From NCBI RefSeq assembly GCF_001655615.1, contig NZ_CP011567.1, positions 2,489,001 through 2,553,000 of the forward strand: 64,000 nt of DNA, written 5' to 3'. Source of the DNA: Pseudomonas sp. GR 6-02. Its GTDB lineage: Bacteria > Pseudomonadota > Gammaproteobacteria > Pseudomonadales > Pseudomonadaceae. The notes beneath the pieces are model-generated. The model did not search any database, was not told the origin of the DNA, and was given only the letters and a program-made list of their open reading frames with translations. Below, in pieces: positions 1 through 9,237 of this stretch (position 1 is its first letter; each line of letters opens with the position of its first letter). Both the position numbers and the translations under genes were made by a program.

Positions 1-2
1 GC

Positions 3-488
3 GAGACTATGGAACATGCGCTGGCGTTTGCCGATACCGGTCATCTGGTAATTTCCACGTTGCATGCGCACAACGCCAATCAGGCGCTGGATCGGGTGAT
101 CAATTTCTTTCCCGAAGAGCGTCGGGGGCAGTTGCTCAACGACCTGGGCAACAACCTCAAAGCGTTTGTGTCCCAGCGTCTGGTGCGTACCCGCGACGGG
201 CAGCGCCGGGCGGCGGTGGAGGTGATGCTGGGCACACCAACCATCGGTGACCTGATCCGGCGCAATGAGTTTGGCGAACTCAAGGGGATCATGGAGAAGT
301 CTTCAGAGGTGGGGATGCAGACGTTTGACGGGGCGCTGTTCGCGCTGTTTGCCGAGGGCGCAATCGATGAGGCAGAGGCGTTGAAACATGCTGATTCGGT
401 GAACAATCTGCGTTTGCGCCTGAAAATGCACGCCGAGGCCACACCCGGCCCCCATACGCCGCCGGGTGAATGGGGGTTGATGGACTGA
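3..488 (+). CDS. pilU: Type IV pilus retraction ATPase PilU, C-terminal part (5' end outside window)
   Basis: The reading frame enters from the left edge (first full codon at 3) and encodes the last 161 residues of a PilT/PilU-type hexameric ATPase that powers pilus retraction at the inner membrane. Visible hallmarks are the ETMEHAL stretch at the edge, the histidine box STLHAHNANQALDRVINFF and the following FPEERR motif. The Walker A region lies outside the window. The tail ending in GEWGLMD is longer than in PilT and fits PilU, which is about 380 residues. I chose PilU over PilT from the NLKAFVSQRLV region and this tail. The next gene is convergent, with a small REP-like palindrome between them. 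Confidence 0.75.
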   Translation, partial: ETMEHALAFADTGHLVISTLHAHNANQALDRVINFFPEERRGQLLNDLGNNLKAFVSQRLVRTRDGQRRAAVEVMLGTPTIGDLIRRNEFGELKGIMEKSSEVGMQTFDGALFALFAEGAIDEAEALKHADSVNNLRLRLKMHAEATPGPHTPPGEWGLMD

Positions 489-510
489 AGGGGCCGACGC
501 TGTTCAAAAA

Positions 511-535
511 TGCGGGAGCGGGTTTGCTCCCACAG
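511..535. repeat. Single REP-like palindrome between convergent genes
   Basis: The stem GGGAGC / GCTCCC flanks GGTTT, within the Pseudomonas-type core of a REP sequence. It lies between the stop of pilU and the stop of the convergent acetoacetyl-CoA synthetase gene, where it could also act as a weak bidirectional transcription end. There is no strong T-run. Confidence 0.5.
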
Positions 536-548
536 TAGATCTACGGCG

Positions 549-2504
549 TCAGTCGTTCAGTTCGGGGCGGTTTCGAAATTGCTCCAGGGCTTCGGGGTTG
601 GCCAGTGCATCGGTGTTCTTCACCTTCTGGCCATGCACCACGTTGCGCACCGCCAACTCGACCACCTTGCCGCTGATGGTCCGCGGAATGTCCGTCACCG
701 CGACAATCTTCGCCGGCACATGCCGTGGCGTGGTGTTGGCGCGGATGACCTGGCGGATCTGTTGTTGCAGCGCTTCGTCCAGCTCGACGCCTTCGCGCAA
801 GCGCACGAACAGCACCACTCGCACGTCATCCTGCCATTGCTGACCGATGGCGACGCTGTCCAGCACCTGCGGGACTTTCTCCACCTGACGGTAGATTTCC
901 GCCGTGCCGATGCGTACGCCGCCGGGGTTGAGCACCGCGTCGGAGCGGCCGTGGATCAGCATGCCGCCATGGGGCAGTTGTTCGGCGTAATCGCCCTGGG
1001 CCCAGACGCCGGGGAACAGGCTGAAATACGAAGCGCGCAGCTTTTCCTGTTGCGGGTCGTTCCACAAGCCGATGGGCATGGCCGGGAAATGCCGGGTGCA
1101 CACCAGTTCGCCTTTTTCACCGATCACAGGCTTGCCATCGTCGTTCCACACTTCGACCGCCATGCCCAGGCTCTTGCATTGCATCTCACCACGGCGCACC
1201 GGCAGGACCGGGTTGCCAATCACAAAGCACGAAACGATATCGGTACCACCGGACATCGAAGACAGGCACAGGTCGGACTTGAACGCGCGGTAGACGTAAT
1301 CGAAGCTTTGCGGCGACAGCGCCGAGCCGGTGGACAGGATGGTTCTCAGGCTGCTCAGGTCATGACTTTCGCACGGCTTCAAGCCATTGCTTTCCAGCGC
1401 TGTGAGGAATTTCGGGCTGGTGCCGAAGACATTGAGGCGTTCGTCGTCGATCAGGTCGATCAAGCGCTCCGGCCCTGGATGAAACGGCGAGCCGTCATAC
1501 AGCACCACGGCGCTGCCGACGGCCAGCGCCGAGACCAGCCAATTCCACATCATCCAGCCGCAGGTGGTGTAGTAGAACAAACGGTCACCGGCACCGAGGT
1601 CGGTGTGCAGGCCATGTTCCTTGACGTGTTGCAGCAGCACGCCGCCGGTGCCGTGCACAATGCACTTCGGTACGCCGGTGGTGCCGCTGGAGTAGAGGAT
1701 GTACAGCGGATGGGCGAAAGGCACGGGAACGAATTGCGGCTCGCCGCCCGGGTCGTAAAAATCGTCCCACAGCGTCACGTTGGCCTGGCAGCGGAAATCC
1801 TCGATGCGCGCTTGAGGACGCGCATAAGGCACAACAATCAATTGCTGCAAGGACGGCAACTGTCCGAGGATTTCATTGACCTTGGTGGTCTGGTCGATCT
1901 CTTTGCCGGCGTAGCGGTAACCGGCGCAGGTGATCAGCACTTTCGGTTCGATCTGGCCGAAGCGATCGATCACCCCGTGGGTGCCGAAGTCCGGTGAAGA
2001 ACAGGACCAGATTGCACCCAGGCTGGTGGTGGCGAGCATGGCCACCAGGGTCTGCCAGGTGTTCGGCATACACGCTGCCACGCGGTCGCCGAGGCCGACA
2101 CCGGCGGCTTTCAGGCTATTTTGAAAACCGGCGACGTGGCTTGCCAGTTCGGCCCAGGTCAGCTGTTCCCGTTGGCCGTTTTCACCAATGGCGACCACGG
2201 CCACGGCATCGTCACGACGGCGCAGCAGGTGTTCGGCGAAGTTCAAGGTAGCGCCGGGGAACCACTGGGCGCTGGGCATTTGCGCGCCTTCGATCAGCAC
2301 CGCGTCTGGCTGATCGTGAAAACGGATGTCAAAGAAATCGACGATGGCCTGCCAGAAGGCTTCACGCTGGTCGATGCTCCATTGGTGCAGGGCAGGGTAG
2401 TCGGCGATCCCAAGGGTGTGTCGCTGATTGACGAAACGCCGGAAGGCCTCCATGCGGCTCTTGCCGATGCGCTCGGTGCCGGGTTGCCAGAGGATGTCGG
2501 ACAT
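549..2504 (-). CDS. aacS: Acetoacetyl-CoA synthetase
   Basis: A 651-residue acyl-adenylate-forming enzyme that activates acetoacetate to acetoacetyl-CoA (ATP to AMP + PPi) in the cytoplasm. It shows the acetyl-CoA-synthetase N-terminal cap (WFPGATLNFAEHLL), the P-loop-like ILYSSGTTGVPKCIVHG, the WGDYAE-like AQGDYAE, the GRSDAVLNPGGVRIGTAEIY hinge and the C-terminal acetylation-type motif PRTISGKVVE. The ATG at 2504 is chosen because AGAGG lies just upstream and homologous sequence begins at MSDILWQPG; the frame stays open upstream only through a REPIN. Its place downstream of 3-hydroxybutyrate dehydrogenase and a GntP permease matches a ketone-body utilisation unit (acetoacetate to acetoacetyl-CoA, then thiolysis). 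Confidence 0.9.
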   Translation of the reverse strand: MSDILWQPGTERIGKSRMEAFRRFVNQRHTLGIADYPALHQWSIDQREAFWQAIVDFFDIRFHDQPDAVLIEGAQMPSAQWFPGATLNFAEHLLRRRDDAVAVVAIGENGQREQLTWAELASHVAGFQNSLKAAGVGLGDRVAACMPNTWQTLVAMLATTSLGAIWSCSSPDFGTHGVIDRFGQIEPKVLITCAGYRYAGKEIDQTTKVNEILGQLPSLQQLIVVPYARPQARIEDFRCQANVTLWDDFYDPGGEPQFVPVPFAHPLYILYSSGTTGVPKCIVHGTGGVLLQHVKEHGLHTDLGAGDRLFYYTTCGWMMWNWLVSALAVGSAVVLYDGSPFHPGPERLIDLIDDERLNVFGTSPKFLTALESNGLKPCESHDLSSLRTILSTGSALSPQSFDYVYRAFKSDLCLSSMSGGTDIVSCFVIGNPVLPVRRGEMQCKSLGMAVEVWNDDGKPVIGEKGELVCTRHFPAMPIGLWNDPQQEKLRASYFSLFPGVWAQGDYAEQLPHGGMLIHGRSDAVLNPGGVRIGTAEIYRQVEKVPQVLDSVAIGQQWQDDVRVVLFVRLREGVELDEALQQQIRQVIRANTTPRHVPAKIVAVTDIPRTISGKVVELAVRNVVHGQKVKNTDALANPEALEQFRNRPELND

Positions 2505-2541
2505 GGCTTGGCCTCTTTTTCTTATGTCTACACACAGTCTA

Positions 2542-2668
2542 CTGTGGCGAGGGGGCTTGCCCCCGTTGGGTCGCAAAGCGGCCCCCGGATAGACGCCGCA
2601 CTTTCGATGCACGGTCAGTCGCTGGCGACTGCTTCGCAGCCGAACGGGGGCAAGCCCCCTCGCCACAG
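2542..2668. repeat. REPIN (two inverted REP sequences)
   Basis: Two 26-nt arms at 2542-2567 and 2643-2668 are reverse complements of each other (core GTGGCGAGGGGGCTTGCCCC) and are separated by about 75 nt. A third partial arm, CCCTCGCCACAG, follows at about 2673. This is a typical fluorescent Pseudomonas REPIN. It sits between bdhA and aacS, inside what otherwise looks like one operon, so it may modulate read-through or mRNA stability. Confidence 0.85.
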
Positions 2669-2698
2669 AACTCCCTCGCCACAGGGTCCGGCGGCAGG

Positions 2699-3472
2699 CT
2701 ACTGCGCCAACCACCCACCATCTATATTCCACGCTGCGCCACGCACCTGGCTACCGGCTTCGCTGCATAAAAACAGCACCAACTCACCCAGCTGCGGCGG
2801 CGTCACGAATTCCAGGGAGGGCTGTTTCTCGGCCAGCAAATCGTGTTGCGCCTGCTGCGGGTCGATCCCGGTCGCGGCGCGATCATCAATCTGCTTCTGC
2901 ACCAGCGGCGTCAGCACCCAGCCTGGGCAAATGGCGTTGCAGGTAACGTTGGTGGTGGCGGTTTCCAGGCCGACCACTTTGGTCAGGCCGATCACGCCAT
3001 GCTTGGCCGCGACATACGCCGCTTTACCCACCGAACCGACCTGGCCGTGCACCGAAGCGATGTTGATGATGCGTCCCCAGCCCTTGGTACGCATGCCCGG
3101 CAGGCTCAAGCGGGTGCTGTGGAACACCGACGACAGGTTGATCGCAATAATCGAGTCCCAGCGCTCCACCGGAAAATCTTCCACCGCCGCCACGTGCTGG
3201 ATGCCGGCGTTGTTGACCAGGATATCCACGCCGCCGAACTCACGCTCGGCGTACTCGATCATATCGGCGATCTGCGCCGGGTCGCTGACGTCGGCCGGGT
3301 GATGGCCGACCTTGCCACCGAATTGCTCGACCTCAGCGATCACCGTCGACGCATCGCCGAAACCGTTGAGGATCAGGTTGGCGCCAGCCTTGGCCAGGCT
3401 CAGGGCGATCCCCAGACCGATGCCGCTGGTGGAACCGGTGACCAGTGCGGTCTTGCCCGAAAGAGTCGTCAT
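2699..3472 (-). CDS. bdhA: 3-hydroxybutyrate dehydrogenase (SDR family)
   Basis: A 257-residue short-chain dehydrogenase that oxidises D-3-hydroxybutyrate to acetoacetate with NAD. The N-terminal Rossmann motif TGSTSGIG (about residues 12-19), NNAG, the catalytic Ser region and Y-x3-K (YVAAKHG) are all present, and the C-terminus IDGGWLAQ is the usual one for BdhA/HbdH. The ATG at 3472 has GAGGT seven bases upstream, overlapping the stop of the permease gene (7-nt gap). It lies between the GntP-type permease and acetoacetyl-CoA synthetase, the arrangement known around P. aeruginosa PA2003. It is probably transcribed from the sigma-54-type promoter in front of the permease. Confidence 0.92.
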   Translation of the reverse strand: MTTLSGKTALVTGSTSGIGLGIALSLAKAGANLILNGFGDASTVIAEVEQFGGKVGHHPADVSDPAQIADMIEYAEREFGGVDILVNNAGIQHVAAVEDFPVERWDSIIAINLSSVFHSTRLSLPGMRTKGWGRIINIASVHGQVGSVGKAAYVAAKHGVIGLTKVVGLETATTNVTCNAICPGWVLTPLVQKQIDDRAATGIDPQQAQHDLLAEKQPSLEFVTPPQLGELVLFLCSEAGSQVRGAAWNIDGGWLAQ

Positions 3473-3479
3473 GAATACC

Positions 3480-4871
3480 TCACACAATGCCAGTGGCGTA
3501 GAAAGTACCGATCACCACAAAAACAGCGAGTGTCTTGATCAGCGTAATACAGAAAATGTCTTTGTAGGCCTCGCGGTGGGTCAACCCGGTGACCGCCAGC
3601 AAGGTAATCACCGCGCCGTTGTGCGGCAGGGTGTCCATGCCGCCACTGGCCATCGCGGCGACCCGGTGCAGCACTTCCAGGGGAATATTGGCGGCGTGGG
3701 CAGCGCTGATGAAACTCTCGGACATCGCCGCCAAAGCGATGCTCATCCCGCCTGACGCCGAGCCGGTGATGCCGGCCAGCAAGGTCACAGTGATCGCTTC
3801 ATTGACCAACGGGTTGGGAATGCTCTTGAGCCAGTCGGCCAGCACCAGAAAACCTGGCAACGAGGCGATCACCGCCCCGAAACCGTATTCCGATGCAGTA
3901 TTCATCGCTGCCAGCAATGCGCCGCTGACCGCACTTTTACTGCCTTCGGCCAACCGGCCGCGAATAGCCTGAAAACCGAACACCAGCACCATGACGATGC
4001 CCACCAGCAAGGCTGCCTGGACCGCCCAGATCGCCGTCAGCTTGGCGATGTCGGTGGTCACCGGAACTGCCATGCCCGGCAGCGAGAGGCTGTGGGTCTT
4101 GCCGTACCACACAGGAATCCAACGGGTGAACAGCAGGTTCATCAGGCCCACCATCAACAGCGGCGACAGCGCGATCCACGGGTTGGGCAGTTGGATGTCC
4201 GGCGCGGTTTCCGGCTCGTTGCGCAGTTCTGAACCGTAACCTTCACCCGTGCGCTGGGCCTTGTTGCGCTGGTGCTGCAGAAACAGCATGCCGGCACTGA
4301 ACACGAAAATCGTGCCGATCACACCCAGCCACGGCGCCGCCCAGGCGGTGGTGTTGAAGAAGGTGCTGGGGATGATGTTCTGGATCTGCGGCGTGCCAGG
4401 CAGGGCGTCCATGGTGAACGAGAACGCGCCGAGGGCGATGGTCGCCGGGATCAGGCGTTTGGGAATATTGCTCTGGCGGAACATCTCGGCGGCAAACGGG
4501 TACACCGCAAACACCACCACAAACAGCGACACACCGCCGTACGTGAGCAGGGCGCAGACCAGCACGATCACCAGCATCGCCTGACGGGTGCCGAGCAAGC
4601 GAATCGCCGCCGCGACGATGGAGCGGGAGAATCCCGACAACTCGATCAGCTTGCCGAACACCGCGCCGAGCAGGAACACCGGGAAATACAGTTTGACGAA
4701 GCCGACCATCTTTTCCATGAACACCCCGGTGAAGACGGGGGCTATGGCGGAAGGGTCGGTGAACAGGACGGCGCCGAGGGCGGCGATCGGGGCAAAGAGG
4801 ATAACGCTGTAGCCACGGTAAGCAGCCACCATCAGCAGCGCGAGGGCTGCCAAGGCAATGATCACACTCAT
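3480..4871 (-). CDS. GntP-family permease, probable 3-hydroxybutyrate transporter
   Basis: A 463-residue inner-membrane protein with about 12 hydrophobic segments and GntP-family features: an N-terminal AYRGYSVILFAPIAALGA, an LTYGGVSLFVVVFAVYPFA segment and a DALPGTPQIQNIIPS loop. The family imports gluconate or other hydroxy-acids with protons. The gene order with 3-hydroxybutyrate dehydrogenase and a sigma-54 activator points to 3-hydroxybutyrate or acetoacetate. The ATG at 4871 has AGGAG ten bases upstream and is the first gene of the unit. A clear -24/-12 element lies 55-72 bp upstream of the start codon. Confidence 0.85.
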   Translation of the reverse strand: MSVIIALAALALLMVAAYRGYSVILFAPIAALGAVLFTDPSAIAPVFTGVFMEKMVGFVKLYFPVFLLGAVFGKLIELSGFSRSIVAAAIRLLGTRQAMLVIVLVCALLTYGGVSLFVVVFAVYPFAAEMFRQSNIPKRLIPATIALGAFSFTMDALPGTPQIQNIIPSTFFNTTAWAAPWLGVIGTIFVFSAGMLFLQHQRNKAQRTGEGYGSELRNEPETAPDIQLPNPWIALSPLLMVGLMNLLFTRWIPVWYGKTHSLSLPGMAVPVTTDIAKLTAIWAVQAALLVGIVMVLVFGFQAIRGRLAEGSKSAVSGALLAAMNTASEYGFGAVIASLPGFLVLADWLKSIPNPLVNEAITVTLLAGITGSASGGMSIALAAMSESFISAAHAANIPLEVLHRVAAMASGGMDTLPHNGAVITLLAVTGLTHREAYKDIFCITLIKTLAVFVVIGTFYATGIV

Positions 4872-4925
4872 GGTGTGTCTCTCCTGGATTGTTATTTTTG
4901 TAGGGTGAAGCTTGGTGGGAGGGCT

Positions 4926-4943
4926 ATAGCGGGTTTCGTGCCA
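4926..4943 (-). promoter_or_regulatory. Sigma-54 (-24/-12) promoter for the 3-hydroxybutyrate unit
   Basis: On the minus strand the sequence reads TGGCACGAAACCCGCTAT. It has GG-N10-GC spacing and a full TGGCACG -24 block; the -12 block is CCGCT instead of TTGCT. It lies directly upstream of the permease gene, and a sigma-54-dependent activator gene follows upstream on the same strand. Function is inferred from the match and the context. Confidence 0.7.
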
Positions 4944-5044
4944 GATATATAAGTTGTTGAAATATAAGGGGATTATTTGTTTGTGGAAGTGGTTTTGGTG
5001 ATTTTTGTCTCTGTATTGAGATTTTTGGCGATTGTGCTGACGCT

Positions 5045-5125
5045 TTCGCGGGCAAGCCTCGCTCCTACGGGAGTGTGGTTATCTACGAAATTGCACGACC
5101 TGTAGGAGCGAGGCTTGCCCGCGAA
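5045..5125. repeat. REPIN upstream of the 3-hydroxybutyrate promoter
   Basis: The 24-nt arms at 5045-5068 and 5102-5125 are exact reverse complements (core CGGGCAAGCCTCGCTCCTAC) with a 33-nt loop. The element sits in the intergenic region between the activator gene (ending at 5160) and the sigma-54 promoter. The rest of 4944-5159 shows no gene. Confidence 0.85.
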
Positions 5126-5159
5126 GAGGCCCTATCTACCAATAGAGATGCATGTCTCT

Positions 5160-6587
5160 TTATAGAGACTCGGCAATCCCCAGCGCAGCCATCTTCTTGT
5201 ACAACGTCGACCGCCCCAGCCCCAACCGCGCCGCCGCTTCGATCACCTTCCCACCGCATTGCGCGAGGGTCGATTCAATCAACTGCCGATCAAACCGTTC
5301 GCGAGCCTCACTGAAGGTTTCATGGGTAATCGGCTCAATGGGCAGAGGCGCCGCACGCTCCACCGGGGTAAAGCTGCCAATCGCCGCGCGGATATCCGCC
5401 GCGTTCAGCATCAAGTCATCACTGAGCAACGCCGCCCGCTCCAGCACGTTGCGCAGTTCACGAATGTTCCCCGGCCAGGCGTGTTGCCCCAACAAATCCA
5501 GGGCTTCGCGGTTCAATTCGTGCTGGCTGCGCAGTTCCTCAAGGATCGCTTCACTGAGGGCCGGAAGGTCGTCGAGGCGATCACGCAGGGGCGGGACCTG
5601 GATCGGCAGCACATTGAGGCGGTAATACAGATCGGCGCGAAACTCGCCGCGTTTGATCGCTGCTACCAGGTCAGTGGAGGTGGCGGCGATCACTCGCACA
5701 TCACTCTGAATCACCTCGTTGGAGCCCACCGGTTCGAATTCCTTCTCCTGCAACACCCGCAGCAACTTGCTTTGCAGCGGCAGCGGCATGTCGCCGATTT
5801 CGTCGAGAAACAGCGTGCCGCCCTGGGCGATTTGCAACTTGCCGGCGCGGCCCTTGCGATCGGCGCCGGTGAACGCGCCGGGCGCGGTGCCGAAGAACTC
5901 GGCTTCCAGCAGCGACTCGGGAATCGCTGCGCTGTTGATGCTGACGAAGGCTTTATGCGCCCGGGGTGATGCGCCGTGGATCGCCTGGGCCAGCAGTTCC
6001 TTGCCGGTGCCGGTTTCACCGAGCAACAACACCGGCGACTCTGCACTGGCGCTGCGTCGGGCGCGGCGTTTGACTTCGAGGCTGGCGGCGCTGGTGCCGA
6101 TGAAGTGCGCGAAGTTGTACTTGGTCTGTCGCGCCCGCAGCAGCGAGCGGGTGGACGCCAGTTCTTCCTGCATGCTCAGGTAGCGCTTGAGCATTGGCGA
6201 CAGGCTGCGCAATTCGTCGAACAGGGCAAAACCGATGGCGCCGATCACCGCGCCGGCATCGTCGTGAATCGGCAGGCGCATCACCACCAGCGGTTCCTTG
6301 GGGGTGTCTTGCATGTCCAGCAGGATCGGCCGTCCGGTACGCACCACCTCGCGCAACAGGCTGCCGGGGATCACGCTTTCACAGGCCCTGCCGATGGCGC
6401 CTGCGGCCGACTCCAGGCCGAATCGCCGGGCATAGCGCTCGTTCATCCAGACAATGTTCGCATCGCGGTCGACAATCACCGTGCCTTCGCTCGATTGCTC
6501 GATGATCTCGAACAGCGAGCGGATCGCCAGGGTGCGAACGCGCTGGTAGTCCTTGAGGCTTTCGGTGGTGTTCATCGGAGTGTCCAT
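5160..6587 (-). CDS. hbcR: Sigma-54-dependent PAS/AAA+/Fis activator of 3-hydroxybutyrate catabolism (HbcR-like)
   Basis: A 475-residue bacterial enhancer-binding protein. The order is an N-terminal PAS domain (about residues 24-125), a coiled linker, an AAA+ domain with Walker A GETGTGKE (190-197), the sigma-54-contacting GAFTGA loop (237-242) and Walker B GGTLFLDEIGD (256-266), then a C-terminal Fis-type helix-turn-helix (AARLGLGRSTLYKKM). It should bind upstream of a -24/-12 promoter and remodel sigma-54 RNA polymerase. Such a promoter lies 217 bp past its stop, in front of gntP-bdhA. The ATG at 6587 has no good ribosome site; a second ATG at 6575 is possible. The symbol is inferred from synteny with P. 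aeruginosa. Confidence 0.8.
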   Translation of the reverse strand: MDTPMNTTESLKDYQRVRTLAIRSLFEIIEQSSEGTVIVDRDANIVWMNERYARRFGLESAAGAIGRACESVIPGSLLREVVRTGRPILLDMQDTPKEPLVVMRLPIHDDAGAVIGAIGFALFDELRSLSPMLKRYLSMQEELASTRSLLRARQTKYNFAHFIGTSAASLEVKRRARRSASAESPVLLLGETGTGKELLAQAIHGASPRAHKAFVSINSAAIPESLLEAEFFGTAPGAFTGADRKGRAGKLQIAQGGTLFLDEIGDMPLPLQSKLLRVLQEKEFEPVGSNEVIQSDVRVIAATSTDLVAAIKRGEFRADLYYRLNVLPIQVPPLRDRLDDLPALSEAILEELRSQHELNREALDLLGQHAWPGNIRELRNVLERAALLSDDLMLNAADIRAAIGSFTPVERAAPLPIEPITHETFSEARERFDRQLIESTLAQCGGKVIEAAARLGLGRSTLYKKMAALGIAESL

Positions 6588-6619
6588 TTTTGGAAATCAA
6601 GATCAAAAGATCGCAGGGA

Positions 6620-8200
6620 TTATGCCAACCCCGGATGCGCCGCCGCCAACAGCTCTTTGGTGTATGGGTGCTGCGGTGATTCGAACACCGTGTGGCTAGC
6701 GCCGCTTTCCACCACTTTGCCGTCCTTGATCACGATCATGTCGTGGGCCAGGGCACGCACCACCGCCAGGTCGTGGCTGATGAACAGGTAGGTCAGGCCA
6801 TATTTCTCCTGAAGCTGGCGGAGCAGGGCGACCACTTGTTTTTGCACCGTGCGATCGAGGGCCGAGGTCGGTTCGTCGAGCAGGATCAACGCCGGTTTGA
6901 GCACCAGCGCGCGGGCAATGGCAATGCGTTGGCGCTGCCCGCCGGAAAATTCGTGCGGGTAGCGATGACGGCTTTGCGGATCGAGGCCGACTTCTTCCAG
7001 CACCCGGATGACCTGGGCTTCGCATTGGGCAGGGGTGGACTGGCTATGGACCTCAAGGCCTTCACTGATGATCTGCGCCACGGACATTCGCGGGCTGAGG
7101 CTGCCAAAAGGATCCTGGAATACCACCTGCATCTTCTTGCGCCATGGCCGCAGTTGCTTTTGCGTCAGGCCATCCAACGCCTGCCCCTGAAAGCGAATGC
7201 TGCCTTCGGAATCAAGCAAGCGCAGGATCGCCTGACCGAGCGTGGACTTGCCTGAACCGGACTCACCGACGATGCCCAGGGTCTTGCCGCGCTGAACGTT
7301 CAGGCTGATGCCGTCCACTGCGCGCAGGTACGTCTTACGCTGGAACAGCCCGCCACCGAGGGTGAACTGCACTTGCAGATTCTCCACTTCCAGCACGTTT
7401 TCACGCTCGTCCCGGGGCAGGGCTTCACCTTCCGGCTCGGCGTTCAGCAGCACACAGCTGTAAGGGTGTTTTGGCTCGGTGAACAGCGTTTCGCAAGGTG
7501 CCTGCTCGACGATTTCCCCAGCGTGCATCACGCACACCCGCTGGGCCATGCTGCGCACCAGATTGAGGTCGTGGCTGATCAGCAGCAGCGACATGCCAAG
7601 CTGCTGTTGCAGGGATTTGAGCAGCCGCAGGATCTTGCGCTGCACCGTCACATCCAGCGCGGTGGTCGGCTCGTCGGCGATCAGCAATTCCGGTTCGCAG
7701 GCCAGGGCCATGGCGATCATCACCCGTTGTCGCTGGCCGCCGGACAGTTGATGAGGGTAGGCCTTGAGCCGCTCTTCGGGCTTCTGGATGCCCACCAGTT
7801 GCAGTAATTCGAGAATCCGCGCTTGCGCCGCTTTGCCACCCAGCCCTTTGTGCAGCAGCAGGGTTTCGCCGATCTGTTTCTCGATGCTGTGCAGCGGATT
7901 GAGGGAGGTCATCGGCTCCTGGAATATGATCGCGATCCGGTTACCGCGCAGTTCGCGCAAGACGTTAGCGTCGGCGCCGATCAATTCCTGGCCGCGATAG
8001 CGAATGCTGCCGGTGGTTTGCGTACCGTTTTCGGGCAGCAGTTGCAGGATCGAGTGGGCGGTCACCGACTTGCCGGATCCGGACTCGCCGACCAGCGCCA
8101 GGCATTCGCCGGGGTGGATGTCCAGGCACAGGTTGCGCACCACGGTCTGGCCACTGAAGGCTACATTGAGGTCACGGATTTCGATCAGGTTGTCAGTCAT
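6620..8200 (-). CDS. yejF: Peptide ABC transporter, tandem ATP-binding protein (YejF-type)
   Basis: A 526-residue protein with two fused nucleotide-binding domains. The first has Walker A GESGSGKS near residue 40, signature LSGGQRQR and Walker [13 protein letters not shown]. The second repeats [16 protein letters not shown] and [12 protein letters not shown]. Each half carries the oligopeptide/dipeptide C-terminal extension (KHPYSCVLL and QHPYTKELL). It energises uptake through the YejB/YejE permeases encoded just upstream. The ATG at 8200 ([11 protein letters not shown]) is preferred over an in-frame TTG at 8218. It is the last gene of a four-gene unit, with a 14-nt gap to yejE. Confidence 0.92.
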   Translation of the reverse strand: MTDNLIEIRDLNVAFSGQTVVRNLCLDIHPGECLALVGESGSGKSVTAHSILQLLPENGTQTTGSIRYRGQELIGADANVLRELRGNRIAIIFQEPMTSLNPLHSIEKQIGETLLLHKGLGGKAAQARILELLQLVGIQKPEERLKAYPHQLSGGQRQRVMIAMALACEPELLIADEPTTALDVTVQRKILRLLKSLQQQLGMSLLLISHDLNLVRSMAQRVCVMHAGEIVEQAPCETLFTEPKHPYSCVLLNAEPEGEALPRDERENVLEVENLQVQFTLGGGLFQRKTYLRAVDGISLNVQRGKTLGIVGESGSGKSTLGQAILRLLDSEGSIRFQGQALDGLTQKQLRPWRKKMQVVFQDPFGSLSPRMSVAQIISEGLEVHSQSTPAQCEAQVIRVLEEVGLDPQSRHRYPHEFSGGQRQRIAIARALVLKPALILLDEPTSALDRTVQKQVVALLRQLQEKYGLTYLFISHDLAVVRALAHDMIVIKDGKVVESGASHTVFESPQHPYTKELLAAAHPGLA

Positions 8201-8214
8201 GTCACCAGTCCGCT

Positions 8215-9237
8215 TCAAGAACGAGGGTCAAAGGCATCACGCAACGCCTCGCCAATGAATACCAGCAAAGAAAGAATCAGCGCCAGGGTGAAAAACGCCG
8301 TCAGCCCCAGCCACGGCGCTTGCAGGTTCTGTTTGCCTTGGCCAATCAATTCGCCCAGGGACGCACTGCCGGCTGGCATGCCGAAACCGAGGAAATCCAG
8401 CGCCGTGAGGGTGGAAATCGCCCCGGTCAGGATGAACGGCAGATAACTCAGGGTGGCGTTCATTGCGTTGGGCAGAATGTGTCGCACGATCACCTTGCGG
8501 TCGGTCAGGCCCAACGCACGGGCGGCTTTGACGTATTCCAGGTTACGCCCGCGCAGGAACTCGGCGCGCACCACATCCACCAGGGCCAGCCAGGAAAACA
8601 ACGCCATGATCCCCAACAGCCACCAGAAATTCGGCTCGACGAAACCCGACAGAATGATCAGCAGGTACAGCACGGGCAGCCCCGACCAGACTTCCTGCAA
8701 GCGCTGACCAAGCAGGTCGACCCAGCCGCCGTAATAGCCCTGCAATGCACCGGCGGCGATACCGATCAAGGCGCTGATAAACGTCAGCATCAGCGCAAAC
8801 AGGATCGACACCCGTGCCCCGAAAATCACTCGCGCCAGCACGTCCCGGGCCTGATCGTCGGTGCCCAGCCAGTTGACCTTCGACGGCGGACTCGGCGCCG
8901 GTTGATTGAGATCGTAATTGGGCGTGTCGTCGCTGAACGGGATCGGCGCAAACAGCATCCAGCCGTCGCCCTTGTGAATCAGCTTCTGCACGTAATCGCT
9001 GCGGAAATCGGCCTGAAACGGCAACTGGCCGCCGAATTCTTGCTCGGTGTGGTGTTTGAACGCCGGGAAGTACAGCGAGCCCTGATAACTGAGCACCAGC
9101 GGTTGGTCATTGGCGATCAGTTCGCCGCCCAGGGTCAGCAGGAACAAACCGACAAACAACCACAACGACCACCAGCCCCGGCGGTTTTTCTTGAAGCGTT
9201 CAAAACGGCGACGGCCCAGCGGCGAGAGTTTGAACAT
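8215..9237 (-). CDS. yejE: Peptide ABC transporter permease (YejE-type)
   Basis: A 340-residue inner-membrane permease of the DppC/OppC class. It has one N-terminal membrane segment after a basic stretch (RRRFERFKKNRRGW), a long periplasmic loop with the NWLGTDDQARDVLAR motif typical of YejE/OppC, and five C-terminal helices with the EAA loop near AARALGLTDRKVIVRHILPNA. The ATG at 9237 has GAGGA upstream and overlaps the stop of yejB (TGATG), indicating translational coupling. Confidence 0.92.
   Translation of the reverse strand: MFKLSPLGRRRFERFKKNRRGWWSLWLFVGLFLLTLGGELIANDQPLVLSYQGSLYFPAFKHHTEQEFGGQLPFQADFRSDYVQKLIHKGDGWMLFAPIPFSDDTPNYDLNQPAPSPPSKVNWLGTDDQARDVLARVIFGARVSILFALMLTFISALIGIAAGALQGYYGGWVDLLGQRLQEVWSGLPVLYLLIILSGFVEPNFWWLLGIMALFSWLALVDVVRAEFLRGRNLEYVKAARALGLTDRKVIVRHILPNAMNATLSYLPFILTGAISTLTALDFLGFGMPAGSASLGELIGQGKQNLQAPWLGLTAFFTLALILSLLVFIGEALRDAFDPRS

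Noticed and set aside
510..1997. Long plus-strand open frame opposite the acetoacetyl-CoA synthetase gene
   Set aside because: It is the antisense shadow of a GC-rich gene: no ribosome site, no motif, His/Gln/Arg-rich composition. The same applies to the long antisense frames over the aldehyde dehydrogenase and ABC genes.
5143..5170. Near-palindrome AGAGATGCATGTCTCT near the end of the hbcR-like gene as terminator
   Set aside because: Imperfect stem without a T-run, overlapping the stop codon region; not enough to call a site.
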